The notes under the pieces: model-generated
What the model was told of the DNA's origin: nothing
Database searches by the model: none
What the model saw: the letters and a program-made list of their open reading frames with translations, nothing else
Made by a program: the position numbers and the translations under genes
Shown here: in pieces, positions 35,867 through 46,957 of the stretch
How the letters are laid out: the number at the start of each line of letters is the position of its first letter
Numbering within the stretch: the stretch's first letter is position 1
Assembly (NCBI RefSeq): GCF_001659605.2
Contig: NC_035168.2
Coordinates: forward strand, 8,488,058 to 8,552,057
Length of the DNA: 64,000 bases
Direction of reading: 5' to 3'
Source of the DNA: Manihot esculenta
Lineage: Eukaryota; Streptophyta; Magnoliopsida; Malpighiales; Euphorbiaceae

Positions 35867-38800
35867 ATGACTACCAACAACAATCAAACATTTTCACTAC
35901 GATCTGTCAATGAGAAGGACAAACTGAATGGAACCAATTTCATTGACTGGTCTCACAATTTGAGAATTATTCTTAAACAAGAGAAGAAGTTAAATGTATT
36001 GGATCACCCATTGCCCATTGAACCTGCAAGAAATGCCATAGCTGCTCAAAGGGAGACTTTTGAGAAAAAGAAAAGTGATTCCAATGATATGACTTGCCTC
36101 ATGTTGGCAACTATGACTCTTAATTTGCAAAAGCAATTGATGGATCAAGAGGCCTTTCTGATAATGGTACATCTTAAGAAAATGTTCCAAGAGGAAGCCC
36201 GTCACGAAAGATTCGTGACTACTAAGGCATTGACATCCTGCAAAGATGGCACTGGAGACTTCTATTAGTTCCCATGTACTCAAAATGAAATGGTGTCTTG
36301 ATACTCTTAAGAAGTTTAATGTGCGTGTCATTAGGAAACTTGTAACTGACCTTAATTTTGGGGTCACTTCCAGATAGTTATAATTCATTTATCATGAACT
36401 ATAACATGCACGGAATGGATAAATCAATTACCGAGCTACATGGGATGCTCAAGAATGCTGAAGAGAACATTCATAAAACTAATCCTGTGCTCATAGTTCA
36501 AAAGGGCATTAGCAAGAAGGGAAAACACAAAGGAAAGGTTCCACCTAAGCCCAAGGATAACAAGGATAGGCCTAAGTCCAAAGGCAAGGAGAAAAAGGCA
36601 CCCAAGCCCAAGTAAGAAGAGAGCACATGCTTCTATTGTAACAATGTTGGGCATTAAAAGGGAATTGTACTCTATACCTGGAAGAGTTGAGAAAGGGCAA
36701 CTAAGTTATTAGACCTAATATATACTGACGTATGTGGACCATTAAGCTCATCTGCTAGAGGTGGTTTTAGCTACTTCATAACGTTCACGGATGACTTTAG
36801 TCGATATGGCTATATCTATCTGATGAAGCACAAATCTGAGAATTTTTGAAAAGTTCAAAATGTTTCAAAATGAAGTGCAAAACCAACTTGGCAAAAGTAT
36901 AAAAGCCATTCGATCCAATTGAGGTGGCGAATACTTAAGCTAAGAGTTTGACAATCATCTAAAAGAGTATGGAATATTTTCACAACTTACCCCTCCAGGA
37001 ACACCTCAATGGAATGGTGTATCCGAAAGGAAAAATCGAACTCTATTAGATATGGTCCGATCAATGATGAGTTAAGTTGATCTTCCAACTTCCTTCTGGG
37101 GTTTCGCCCTTGAAATAGTTGCATTCCTGCTAAATAGAACTCCAACTAAAGTAGTTGAGAAGACGCCATATGAAATATGGATCAGGAAAAATCCCAACAT
37201 GTCTTTTCTAAAGATTTAGGGTTGTGAAGCTCATGTTAAGAAATTAATATCGGATGTGCTATCCGCCAAAACTTCAAAGTGCTTGTTTGTGGGGTATGCT
37301 AAAGAAGCTAAAGGATACTATTTCTACAATCTTGAAGAAAATAAAGTGTTTGTTGCTCTAAAAGCTATTTTTTTAGAAAGAGAATTTATTCTCAAGAAAA
37401 ACAGTGGGAGTAGTATACAAATTGAAGAAATTCAAGTTCCACAAACTCCTATTCAGGATAGTTTGGAAATGGAATCGAATTCACAACAAGTTGTGGAGCC
37501 CGAGCCTATTACACAAGACCTGAGAAGGTCCGGTAGGATTCATCACGAGTCCATAAGATATGATTTTCTTATGACTGATGATAAACCTATAGATTTAGTG
37601 GATCAAAATAATCTGGTTACCTACCGAGAGGCTATTGAGAGTCCTAACTCAGAAACATGGCTTGAAGCCATGAAATCTGAGATGCAATCAATGTACGATA
37701 ACCAAGTATGGACTTTGGTTAATCCACCTGAAGGTGATGAGTTAATTCAATGCAAATAGATTTATAAACTCAAGGCCGATAATACCTTCAAAGGTAGACT
37801 AGTGGCAAAAAGCTTCAAGTAAACTCATGATATAGACTATGATGAAACTTTTTCACCAGTGGTCATGCTTAAATCCATTAGGATTCTGCTTGCCATAGCT
37901 GCATATCATGACTATGAGATATGGCAAATGGATGACAAAACGACTTTCTTTAATGGAAACCTCCTTGAGGATGTGTATATGACACAACTCGAGGGTTTTG
38001 TCGATTCAAAGAATCCTAACAAGGTTTGCAAGCTTCTAAGATCCATTTATGGATTGAAGCAAGCATCCCAAAGTTGGAATCTTCATTTTAGTGAAGTGGT
38101 AATAGAGTTCGGGTTCTTTAAGAATGAAGATGAGCCTTGTGTGTACAAGAAGGCTAGTAGGAGCATTATGGTGTTTCTAGTCTTATATGTAGACGACATC
38201 TTGCTTATTGAAAATGGCATCCCAACATTGTGAAGTGTTAAACAATGGTTAGGGAAATGTTTCTCAATGAAAGACTTAGGAGAAGCCGAGACTATACTGG
38301 GTATAAAAATCTATAGAGATAGATCACGTCGGCTCTTGGGACTAAGTCAAGAAAAGTACTTAACCAAAGTATTGAAGAGGTTCAGTATGCTAGACTCCAA
38401 GAAAAGATATACATCTTTATGATAGGGAGTAACTCTTAGTAAAGGGATTGTCCCTCTAGTAGAGAGGATATAGAATACATGAGTAAGATTCCATATGCAT
38501 CTGCTATTGGATCTATCATGTACGCCATATTATGTACTCGACTTGATGTCGCACATGCACTAAGTATCACAAGTAGATATCAATAGGATCCAGGTGTAAA
38601 ACAATGGATTGTTGTTAAAGGGATTTTAAAGTGCTTATGAAGGACTAAAGATCTTTTCTTAGTGTATGGTGGTCAGGAAAAGCTTGTTATAAAAGATTAT
38701 GCCGATGCTGCTTTCCAAACCAGCATAGAAGACTCTAGATCATAAAGTGGTTATGTGTTTTGTTTGAATGAAGGCGTTGTAAGCTGGAAGAGCTCAAAGT

Positions 38801-39174
38801 AAGAAACTGTCGCTGATTCTACTACAGAGTCTGAGTATATTGCGGCTTGTGAAGCTGCTAAGGAGACTGTTTGGATTAGAAAGTTCATTAAAGGATTAAA
38901 AGTTGTCCCAAGCATCCTAGATCCATTAGAACTATTCTGTGACAACAACGAGGCCATTGCACAGGCTAAAGGGCCCCATTCACATCAGAAATCCAAACAT
39001 ATACTCAAAAGGTACCACCTCATTCGAGAGATCGTCGGAGAAGGGATCATCAAGATCAGCAAGATTACAAGTCAAGACAATATAGCTAATCCTCTAACTA
39101 AGCAATTAGCTAGAGACAAACATGAGGGATATGTTAGATCATTCGAGCTTAGAGCTATGCCTGATCAGGACTAG
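35867..39174 (+). pseudogene. Ty1/Copia gag-pol, element E, decayed and internally deleted
   Basis: Gag starts MTTNNNQTFSLRS at 35867 and is broken after 36268. A zinc knuckle of the CFYCNNVGH type follows near 36628. The sequence then goes straight to the integrase core (DVCGPL near 36726, FTDDFSRYGYIYL, TPQWNGVSERKN near 37002), so the protease and the integrase N-terminal zinc region are missing. Reverse transcriptase spans about 37600-38230 with YVDDILL, and RNase H about 38690-39120 with ADSTTESEYIAA and LFCDNNEA. Multiple stops and frameshifts occur, for example the stops ending at 36268, 36615, 37759 and 38233. The remaining 3.3 kb is shorter than a complete Copia gag-pol (about 4 kb). 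Confidence 0.9.
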
Positions 39175-39352
39175 TTCTAGTAGGAGTTTGTTAGTGTAAG
39201 TCCTAGTCCCATGTACATTGTAAATAAATTTTTTCTACAATAAATAAAGATGAGGCATTTGTTTTATCACTTTGTCTATTACTGTGCATATTAAATTGAT
39301 AAAATATCCTTAAATGTTGGGTCTATTCAAGTTATCAAGTGTGAGGCACTTG

Positions 39353-39357
39353 GTAGT
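39353..39357. repeat. Target-site duplication of solo LTR F, left copy (GTAGT)
   Basis: GTAGT is repeated at 41634-41638, exactly flanking F. In the intact 5' LTR the site reads CTTGGTAGTAAAAC once. Confidence 0.92.
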
Positions 39358-39669
39358 TGTAATACCCGGCTAGATTCAAACATTGGAATTCCTACCGTCC
39401 GGTGGAATGCGAGGATGTCAGAGGTTTCTAGAAGGGTAAGATACAGGTTTTCTAAAATGTTTTCGAGTGTTTTAAAGGTTTAGAATGGAAATGGATTAAG
39501 TTTTGAAGAGAAAAGGCCAAGGAGGCATTTTGCCATGTTCGGCCGCCGAAGGTAAAGTTCGGCCGCCGAAAGTGCCCGAGATTCGGCCCCCGAAAGTCTG
39601 AGTTCGGCCGCCGAACGTTGCATGGTTTTGCTTACGATTCGGCTGCCGAAGCTGAGGCGGTTGTTCATC

Positions 39670-39677
39670 TATAAAGG
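39670..39677 (+). promoter_or_regulatory. TATA box of solo LTR F
   Basis: TATAAAGG after the U3 palindromes, matching the LTR layout of A-D. Confidence 0.5.
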
Positions 39678-40716
39678 GCACCGAGTTCAGAAAAAAAGAG
39701 GAGGATTCTTCTCTCTTTCTGGCTTAGGTGAGTTCTCGATCTCCTTGGATTGTTTTCATGGTTTTTCATCAATCTTTCAAAGTTAAACAAGTTTTAAGTA
39801 AGTTTTATGTGTTTTTGAAGAGTTTGAAAGTTTGGAGGAGTTTGGAGCTTGGATCTTCATATCTTCGAGTTTGGATCGCACCAGCCTTTGTTCTTCAAGA
39901 GGTAAGTGGAGATCCTTGGTTTTTATACTGTTTTATATGAGTTTTATGAAGGGAAGGGGAGTTAATGCTTGAGTTTGCATGAGTTGTGCATATTAGGGTT
40001 TATGGACCCTTTATGCTTGATGTTTCCTTGTTGAGCTTGTTTGTTGGAGTTTAAGTTGTCTTAAGCTCCTATGTGCTTGTTGTTTTGAGATATGGATGAG
40101 TTAGAGAGGTTGGATGCATGTTGGGAAGGATTGGAAGGTGTGGGAGGCATCTTTGTGCACGAAGCTGAGTTCTGGATGAACTCAGGTTCGGCAGCCAAAG
40201 GAGGATTCGGCCGCCGAACATGCCCGACTTTCATCTCTGGAGGAGACATTCGGCCGCCGAAGGTGCTGCCGAAGGTGCCCTGTCCAGCCTTCCTTTGCTT
40301 GTTTTGCATGCATGTTTTGAGGTGTTCTAGAGGGGTTTTGGGAGTTGTTTATCAGTTGCATAGAGTATGTTTGGTGCCTCATTTGCGTCCTCCATTGTAG
40401 GATTGGACCCGAGGAACCGAGGTGTTTAGTAGTAGTAACTGCTTCAGAGTTAGAGGTAGCCCAGAGTTAGCCAAGCAGTGGCTACAGGTGAGTGGAACTA
40501 AACTTAATATTTTTACTTGAGAAATGACACGCTTCTAGCATGATCCATGCATCATAAAATGCCATGTTATGTATTAGGTTGTGTTGCATTAGAATCCACG
40601 AATATGATGCATTGCATAAGATGTTGTTTATGTGGATGAATATTGGATGATCCTTAGCCCTTGATATAGTCAGAGATACTATGAGATCAGATGAGATATG
40701 GCATGAGATAGCCATA

Positions 40717-40895
40717 CCAGGTCGCTCCTAGATAGTCCAGGTCGCTCCTGGTACTATGAGTTAGACAGACAGTCTGTCAGATCAGACATCAGAGAAGTCC
40801 AGGTGATGACCTAGTCTCCTTGGCACAGTGGGACATGTTATGATATGAGACAGATAAGAGAAGTCCAGGTGATGACCTAGTCTCCTTGGCACAGT
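40717..40895 (+). repeat. LTR minisatellites, F type
   Basis: Two copies of CCAGGTCGCTCCT(G/A)G, then two 39-bp copies (40791-40829 and 40857-40895) of AGAGAAGTCCAGGTGATGAC followed by CTAGTCTCCTTGGCACAGT. Position matches the minisatellite slot of the other LTRs; the units are different. Confidence 0.75.
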
Positions 40896-41633
40896 AGGAC
40901 ATATTATGACATGTAGTAGAGGGCTATTGGTGACAAGTTCATCCGTGAGATGCTATGTTTGTGATGTGATGCATTCCATGAGAGCATGTAATGAATGAAT
41001 TGTTTTATTGTTCCTCCTCACTGGGCTATAGAGCTCATCCCATTCCCTTAACCCCAGTTTTGCAGGGTCCGAGATAGCTATGGGAAGTCAGCGTCAGCAA
41101 GAGTAAAGAAGGATTTGCATGAATGTATATTTGTAATAGCATAGTGGACATAATGTAATTAACAGATTAGTTGTAATGTATGTATAGATATGTACTGTCA
41201 TATACAGGATAAACTTGTGCTTTCCCTAGTGTCTTGCTTTAGTGTGATGTATGATTAATCCCTTGTATATGAATCTTGTCTTACGTTTCTTGATGAGAAA
41301 TGTGTGTATCAGACTTAGTGTATGGCTTTGATGAGATACCAGTGGATTGTGTTACAGATTAAAAAGGGTTTCAATCCCTTGAACCACAACAGATAGTAGT
41401 CACTGGTATAGGCCCTGAGGGCCACTTTAGATTGGCATATCTGAGAAGCAGTAGTTAAGCCTGGAGCGTGTTACAGGATTGTTGAGTATTTTTGATCATG
41501 TATGGGATTTATCAGGTACACAGAGAGTATAGTCGGCTTGCTACGGGTCCCGGCGGCCTTAAGCCGATTTGGATCCTAGTGCCAGTGATGGTTCAGACCA
41601 TTACAGAGGAGTACCAGTTTCCGGGCTGTTACA

Positions 41634-41638
41634 GTAGT
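41634..41638. repeat. Target-site duplication of solo LTR F, right copy (GTAGT)
   Basis: Exact partner of 39353-39357. Confidence 0.92.
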
Positions 41639-43258
41639 AAAATCTTGGAACTTTAAAGAACAACATTCTAAACTTTTCTAGTCAATCATTGTCATGGGAG
41701 TGACACTAAACTAAGGCTAGTATGGTCTCTGTGAGATGATCATATTTTACGGGTCATAGGATATTGGATATCAATCAAAGAATATAAATACAAGTTAAGA
41801 ACGTTGTATTTGAAAATGACCCACTTATGAGAATACTATATGGTTGAAAGTCATAAGTGTGTCTCTAATGATACTTGTACTAGAAGTCCTTAGACTGAAA
41901 ATTTCTATGGATGCCTAGATGAATCATCATATACTTTGACTTATGCTTAACGCGCCCGTAAATGGGTTGGCAAGTACGAGTATGATTGGGTATACCACGA
42001 TTCATGCTAAGCAACATGAGAGAAGTGAAAGGATTGCCTTTCTCGAAGAAAGATAAAATATCATTGGTCACTTGACTAGTGAAACTGAGAAGAGTGTCGC
42101 AACACCCAAGTTGTATGATAAGAGTTATCATTAATTTGATTGATTTAGTATCACTAAGGATAAGAAAAATGATTTAGCAATGAGTAAGGATGACTTGTTT
42201 CATGCCTTATGCAAATAATGATATCTTATGACAAAGGATTGTACTAGTAGGGTGATTTTCTGAGTAAATTCATAACTATTCAATTTGGGTAATTATAATG
42301 TCTCACTAGAGACCAATTATAATTTATGGACCTTAAAAATCTATTATCAATATTGAATAGTCCTACAAGATCGCACACGATAAAATTTAGACAAAGGGTA
42401 TTTTAGTCTTTTCATTATTGAGCCATTATTAAGCATTTATTTAAAACATTATCAATGGGCTCATGTGAATTTCGGCACACATTTTTGACCCACTTAATGT
42501 GGCTTAAGGTCTAGTATAATTAGTTAATTAAAAGGTTTAATTAATTAGTTAAAAGGTTTAATTAATTAGTTAAAAGAGAGAGAATCCTAATAGGATTAGG
42601 ACTTATTTTAAGAAAGTTTATCTTAAATTAAATGCCAATATTTAATTGGATTTAAATTCAAATTAAATCAAACTTTCTCTCTTAATTTTTTACTTCTTTT
42701 GGTCGAATAAGAGTGACTAAAATAGAAGAAAATAAAACCCTAATAGAACTCTCAATTTTCGGCCACAGATAAGAGGCAAGAAAGGAAAAAGAAACTTAAC
42801 GGCTTCCACATCTTCTTTTGGCTGAATTTCTTAGAGAAAAATAATAGATTTTTCTCCTACTTGCTCTGAGATTTTTAGCTCTAAACACATCAAAAGATTG
42901 AATGAGATCATATCTCTAATTTTTTATCTAAGCCGAATTCACAAAAACCAAAAAGAAGAGGCAAACATTTAAAATGCTAATATACTTTCTTTGGCTGAGA
43001 ATTTCAGTGTTTGAAATTGTAGAGGGGAGTTGCTATTAGGCAGTTTCTTGGTCACGTTTTGTTACTAGAGAGGATATTAAAAATGTGATTTTGATTTGTT
43101 TCGTTTTGGTCTAGTCTTACAAACAATTCAGTGAAAGTAACTCTTACACCTTTAATGTCATTGTTGCATGTATTAACTCTTGGTTGTTCTTATGACTTAA
43201 AATTATTTTGTTTTTTGTTGTACTAATATGATATTAAGGTTATAGGATTAATGTGACC

Positions 43259-44100
43259 ACTTTTGCCAAGTGAATATAATAAGTTTTGATTTATTCTATA
43301 TTCAAGCCTCTATTTTGGATCTCCAATATGATTATCTTTAGGACTTTGTGTTACTTCATTTACATTCTAACAATCTGCTTCGATAGAGAACTTCACTTTT
43401 ATGTTCTTATAAGAATAATCTTCGGGGAGCTTACTTGCTGATGGGGGATTTCAATACATTCCTAAGTCTGAATGAAAAGAGAGGAGGAGATGGGCACTTT
43501 CAAACAAAAATTTCCAACTTCTACCATTTATTAAACAATATGGGGCTACTGGATTTGGGTTTCCAATGACCTACATATACGTGGACAATAGACGTAGAGA
43601 AAATAACAACATAAAAGGAACAAATAGAAAGAGGCTTAAGTTCAGTGGCTTGGCTCCATTTATACTAGGATGCAACTATCTATCATTTAGAGGATAATGG
43701 TTGGGATCACCAACCATTACTGATGAGTTTAAATACTAATTGCCTAAAACCAAGAAGACACTTCTCCTTTGATGCTCATTGAGTTGGAGATGAAGATGTA
43801 GAAAATATCATCTCTAGCTCATGGTAGCACACAGTGGCGGAGCCAGGAGCTTTCCTTTTGTAGGGCACCACTGGCTGCAACTGCACTGCTGCAACTGCAC
43901 TGCTGTGGCACCACCGACTGCGCCGCTGCGACACTTTCATCCCCCTTCAAAACATTTTCCGGTCGCCGGTACGGCAAGTGCCCCCTTGCCGTACCCTCCT
44001 TGCCGTACCCTCCCTCCGCCCCTGGCAGCACACATACAGAAGCTCAAATATGTACAGAGTCTGTTAGTCTGTGATGAGACCTTTGCTTGCTGAGTAGGGG
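43259..44100 (+). pseudogene. L1-type LINE relic, right part (endonuclease)
   Basis: Continues the LINE of 18870-20242. Frames on + show the endonuclease motif MGDFNTFLSLNEKRGGDG near 43440-43495, then LLDLGF, and later RRHFSFDAH and IISSSW, typical of plant L1 ORF2. It is interrupted by stops and by the 193-bp hAT-like element at 43832-44024, after which a short LINE-like stretch (HIQKLKYVQSLL) runs to about 44100. Reverse transcriptase is absent. Confidence 0.7.
43832..44024. mobile_element. hAT-like non-autonomous element, 193 bp
   Basis: Begins CAGTGGCGGAGCCAGG and ends CTCCGCCCCTG. The 11-bp ends match 10/11 as an inverted repeat and fit the common plant hAT terminus CAGNGGCGGA. Flanks GTAGCACA (43824-43831) and GCAGCACA (44025-44032) form an 8-bp target-site duplication with one change, as expected for hAT. 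The interior is unusually GC-rich for this region, with repeats of CTGCAACTGCACTG and CCTTGCCGTACC. No coding capacity. Confidence 0.8.
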
Positions 44101-44600
44101 ACTATTGATAAATAAAACTCTTTAGACAATAATTAATAGGTTCATTCTTAGTTGGGGGCCAATAAAAAATAAATAAACACTCAAAATCATATTAATTTGC
44201 TTAATAAAGCATACCTTTTAAATTTGGTAAATCTAAAATAGAATCACATTTTATTCGTCTTATTAAATGAAAAATTAATTAATGTTTTTTAAACTATAAG
44301 TTAATTCGGAATTACCTTAAATAAATAACAAATCATGTTTCTAAATATCCAAAAAATATTTTCTTCAAATTTTAATTTTTAAAATCCATTTTCAATAAAA
44401 CGTGGTCTATACATCTCACCTTTAAAAATTATTTAAATTAAATGAATAAATAAATAGTAGTAACACTTTCACTGTATATATACAGATTCTGAACCCTAAA
44501 ATTTCTAAAAAAGAAGTTAGTTTTTTTTTTAAATAAAATAATTTTCTTCACTGTCTACGCTAATGAAAATTTGACTGCAAAACTTTGTGACAATATCAAT
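44101..44600. other. AT-rich spacer
   Basis: No gene, motif or repeat recognised beyond general AT richness. Confidence 0.4.
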
Positions 44601-44609
44601 TTCATTATA

Positions 44610-45040
44610 ATGTAGCGGTATTCGATTTAAATAAAAAAAATTAATTAAATTAAATTAAATTAAAATTTTAATTTAATTTTTTATTTATTTTAAATAAATT
44701 TAATTTTTAATTTTAAAAATTTTAATTATTTTAATTTGATTCGATTTAAATAAAAAATAAAAAAATTAAATCGAATCGAATTTATTAATAATAATAATAT
44801 ATTATTTTTAATAATATAAAAAATTATATAAATTAAAATATTTTAATTAAATTTTAAAATATTAAAAATAAAATATAAAAATAAAAAATTTATTAAAAAT
44901 TTAAATTAATCAAATTAAATTCAATTATATCGAATCATATTAATTTAATTTAATTTAATTTGACTTTTAATTATAATCAATTTAATTTAATTTTTATAAA
45001 TATTAAAATTTTAATTTTTAATTTAATTCAATTTTAAAGC
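44610..45040. repeat. AT-rich dispersed repeat, copy 1
   Basis: Begins near GTATTCGATTTAAAT and consists of alternating TTTAATTTAA, AATCGAATCGAA and AATAATAATATATTATTTTT blocks with partial self-complementarity. A related copy is at about 58405-58800 (GTATTCGGTTCAAATTG), with the same block order. Probably an AT-rich MITE family; no terminal duplication identified. Confidence 0.5.
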
Positions 45041-45097
45041 TCAGGACACAAATTATCACCTCCGCCGCTAGACGGTATAACTTTCAAACATTTAACA

Positions 45098-45105
45098 TAT
45101 ATAAG
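45098..45105 (+). promoter_or_regulatory. Possible TATA box of the PIG-L gene
   Basis: TATATAAG followed about 50 bp later by pyrimidine-rich leader-like sequence (CTTCCTCGCTTCTCTCTCGC). Plausible promoter; not proven. Confidence 0.35.
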
Positions 45106-45129
45106 TTAGAATCTAAAGTGTCAAACTAA

Positions 45130-46957
45130 TCCACACAATCAGGTATTGGCTACCAGGCCCTTCCTCGCTTCTCTCTCGCACGCAAGAACCGATTGAAAGA
45201 GATACTCTACTCTGCACCTTCGAAACTCACCTTTCTCACAATATCTCTTCTCCTTGTCTTCAACCCCATAGAGACCCACTTTTGGCGCCATCCCCTATTT
45301 GTGTTCAGATTCAGTATCGATGTCCTTCATTCAGACAGTAAGCCCATCAACCACAGAGACGCTTCACAGTTCTTCACTTGCAAAGATGACATCTCACACA
45401 CCCACTGAATCTATCCTTTTTTCCTTCAGTTGATTTGCTGTAGTGAGGTGGGGTTTGTTCATCTTATTTAATCTTATATTTGTTTTTTACTTTCTTGTTT
45501 CTGCTTTAGCTTAGGTGTTTTCAATTGTTATTCGATTATTGTGGCGAATTGGTATCCCGCATAGTGTATTTGAGCTCATCTTGTTAAAAATGGTATTTTT
45601 GACTTCGGCTGTACGTCTGTTATTCCCCCTTTTATTCTGGTTGCTTTCCCTTTCATTAATGCCAGTGTTGCATCTGAATTTCTGATTGTAATGTGTTTAG
45701 TTGAGAGATTCTTTTACACTGATTGGAACTGGTTGAGTGATTCATCTGTTGATAGTCTGATGAGGTATTACACTTGTTGTTATTGTCTGTTCCTATTGTG
45801 TGGATGTTCATTATTGTGTTCATTACATCTGAATCATTGGAAAAGCTTGTAAAGGAGGAGCCAGTATTTGTTGCCATTGTTTTCATTCTTTATGTTTCTG
45901 CTATTAGGTGATCAGTGTAGTTTGGAAGTTCATTACCTTAGTGGTTCAGTTTGCTTTATTGTACTAGAGTTTTCATGAAATTCAGTGGGGTTGGATGGCT
46001 TAGCTTTATTTTAAAGTTAGAATTGTGTAATGAAAGTAATTGAATCATACACTTTAATGCTTCTACTTTGCGGTATATGTGTTCATAAATTTACTAGTGA
46101 GAAATTGCCTTTTACAGAGGTATGGAGGGATCAGGAGAGGAAGGGGGAGAGGATGCTTTTGGTTGTTATTTGGTTTGATTTTCTTGAGTTTCTCTTAAGG
46201 GTGTAGTTGTGTTGCCGAGGGGAGAGAGAGAGAGAGAGAGATATATAATGCTGTTGGAGACAGAAAGAATGATTGCAGAGGAAGGAGGGAGATAAAAAAA
46301 TTATCTTTTCTTTTCTTAGAGCTGTTAAGTCAGTTTATTATTTATTTTTTATTAAGTCCATTAGGAAAAAATTTATATAAGCCAAAAACAGTAAAAATCA
46401 GAGATTCGATATAAAAAAAGGTTAAAGAGATGTAAATTGACCAATAAAATTATGGGACTGTAAGAAAAGTTCGAGAATTGAAAGATTTCTGTTGCCTCCC
46501 CCCACCCCTCTCTCTATAATCTAAAATATTATGGTTGCCATACAAATTTTCTTTTTCAAGTTGGATAGTCAGATTGGTAGTGTTTACTATATATCTAGTA
46601 TGGTCATTCAATCAGGTTGTGAAGTTCAAGTGTTTGACAGTGCTAGGGCTTATATGATTGGTCTGTACTTTAAGGGTTGGAATAAGCCTTTTGCCATTTT
46701 TAGTTTTGTCTTACTGTTTTGTATTCTTAGGAACAAGAATTAAGAAACATGGAAAAAAAAATTCTCATATTTACTTCTTTCCTGTTGGTCTCAAATATAT
46801 TGTGCTGGACGGGGTGGAGTTTACCTGTTATTTATTTGGTTTACCCTTGTTGAGTTGAGCATTCTTCTTCTGTGCCAGGTTGGCCTTTAAATTAAAGAGA
46901 GAAGAAATTGCAGAATAAAGTTAAAAAGGGACTTTGTTTCATGCAATTGCTTGGTAG
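45130..46957 (+). other. Probable 5' UTR and leader intron of the PIG-L gene
   Basis: Between the possible TATA box and the start codon there is no coding exon. A candidate donor ACAGTAAGCC (about 45339) and a TTGGTAG directly before the ATG would remove 45339-46957 as a 5' UTR intron; other splice choices are possible. A (GA)10 microsatellite lies at 46222-46241. Confidence 0.35.

Larger units (their letters stand above)
39358..41633 (+). repeat. Gypsy solo LTR F
   Basis: 2,276 bp, TGTAATACCCGGCTAG to CCGGGCTGTTACA, on the + strand, with GTAGT on both sides and no internal region. It is the most diverged family member: U3 palindromes at about 39539-39660, TATA box TATAAAGG at 39670-39677, leader palindromes at about 40184-40275, and its own minisatellites at 40717-40750 and 40791-40895. 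Confidence 0.93.
20243..43253 (+). mobile_element. Ty1/Copia element E, split by three Gypsy insertions
   Basis: 5' LTR at 20243-22025 and 3' LTR at 39189-43253; without the Gypsy solo LTR and one duplication copy the latter is 1,784 bp, against 1,783 bp for the former. The flanking bases are GGACC (20238-20242) and TGACC (43254-43258), a 5-bp target-site duplication with one change. After removing D and C (22744-34888) the interior is about 5.0 kb: leader, gag, damaged pol. The LTRs differ by many substitutions, so E is clearly older than C. It is inserted in the endonuclease region of a LINE. Confidence 0.9.
39189..43253 (+). repeat. 3' LTR of Copia element E, interrupted by solo LTR F
   Basis: Starts TGTTAGTGTAAGTCC and is split at 39357 by F, resuming after the second GTAGT at 41638. 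It ends near 43253 (ATAGGATTAATG), where the terminal CA of the 5' copy appears changed and three bases are missing. After removing F the length agrees with the 5' LTR within one base. Confidence 0.88.

Noticed and set aside
43821..44093. 90-codon proline- and histidine-rich frame
   Set aside because: It reads through the GC-rich hAT-like element and both flanks; not conserved.
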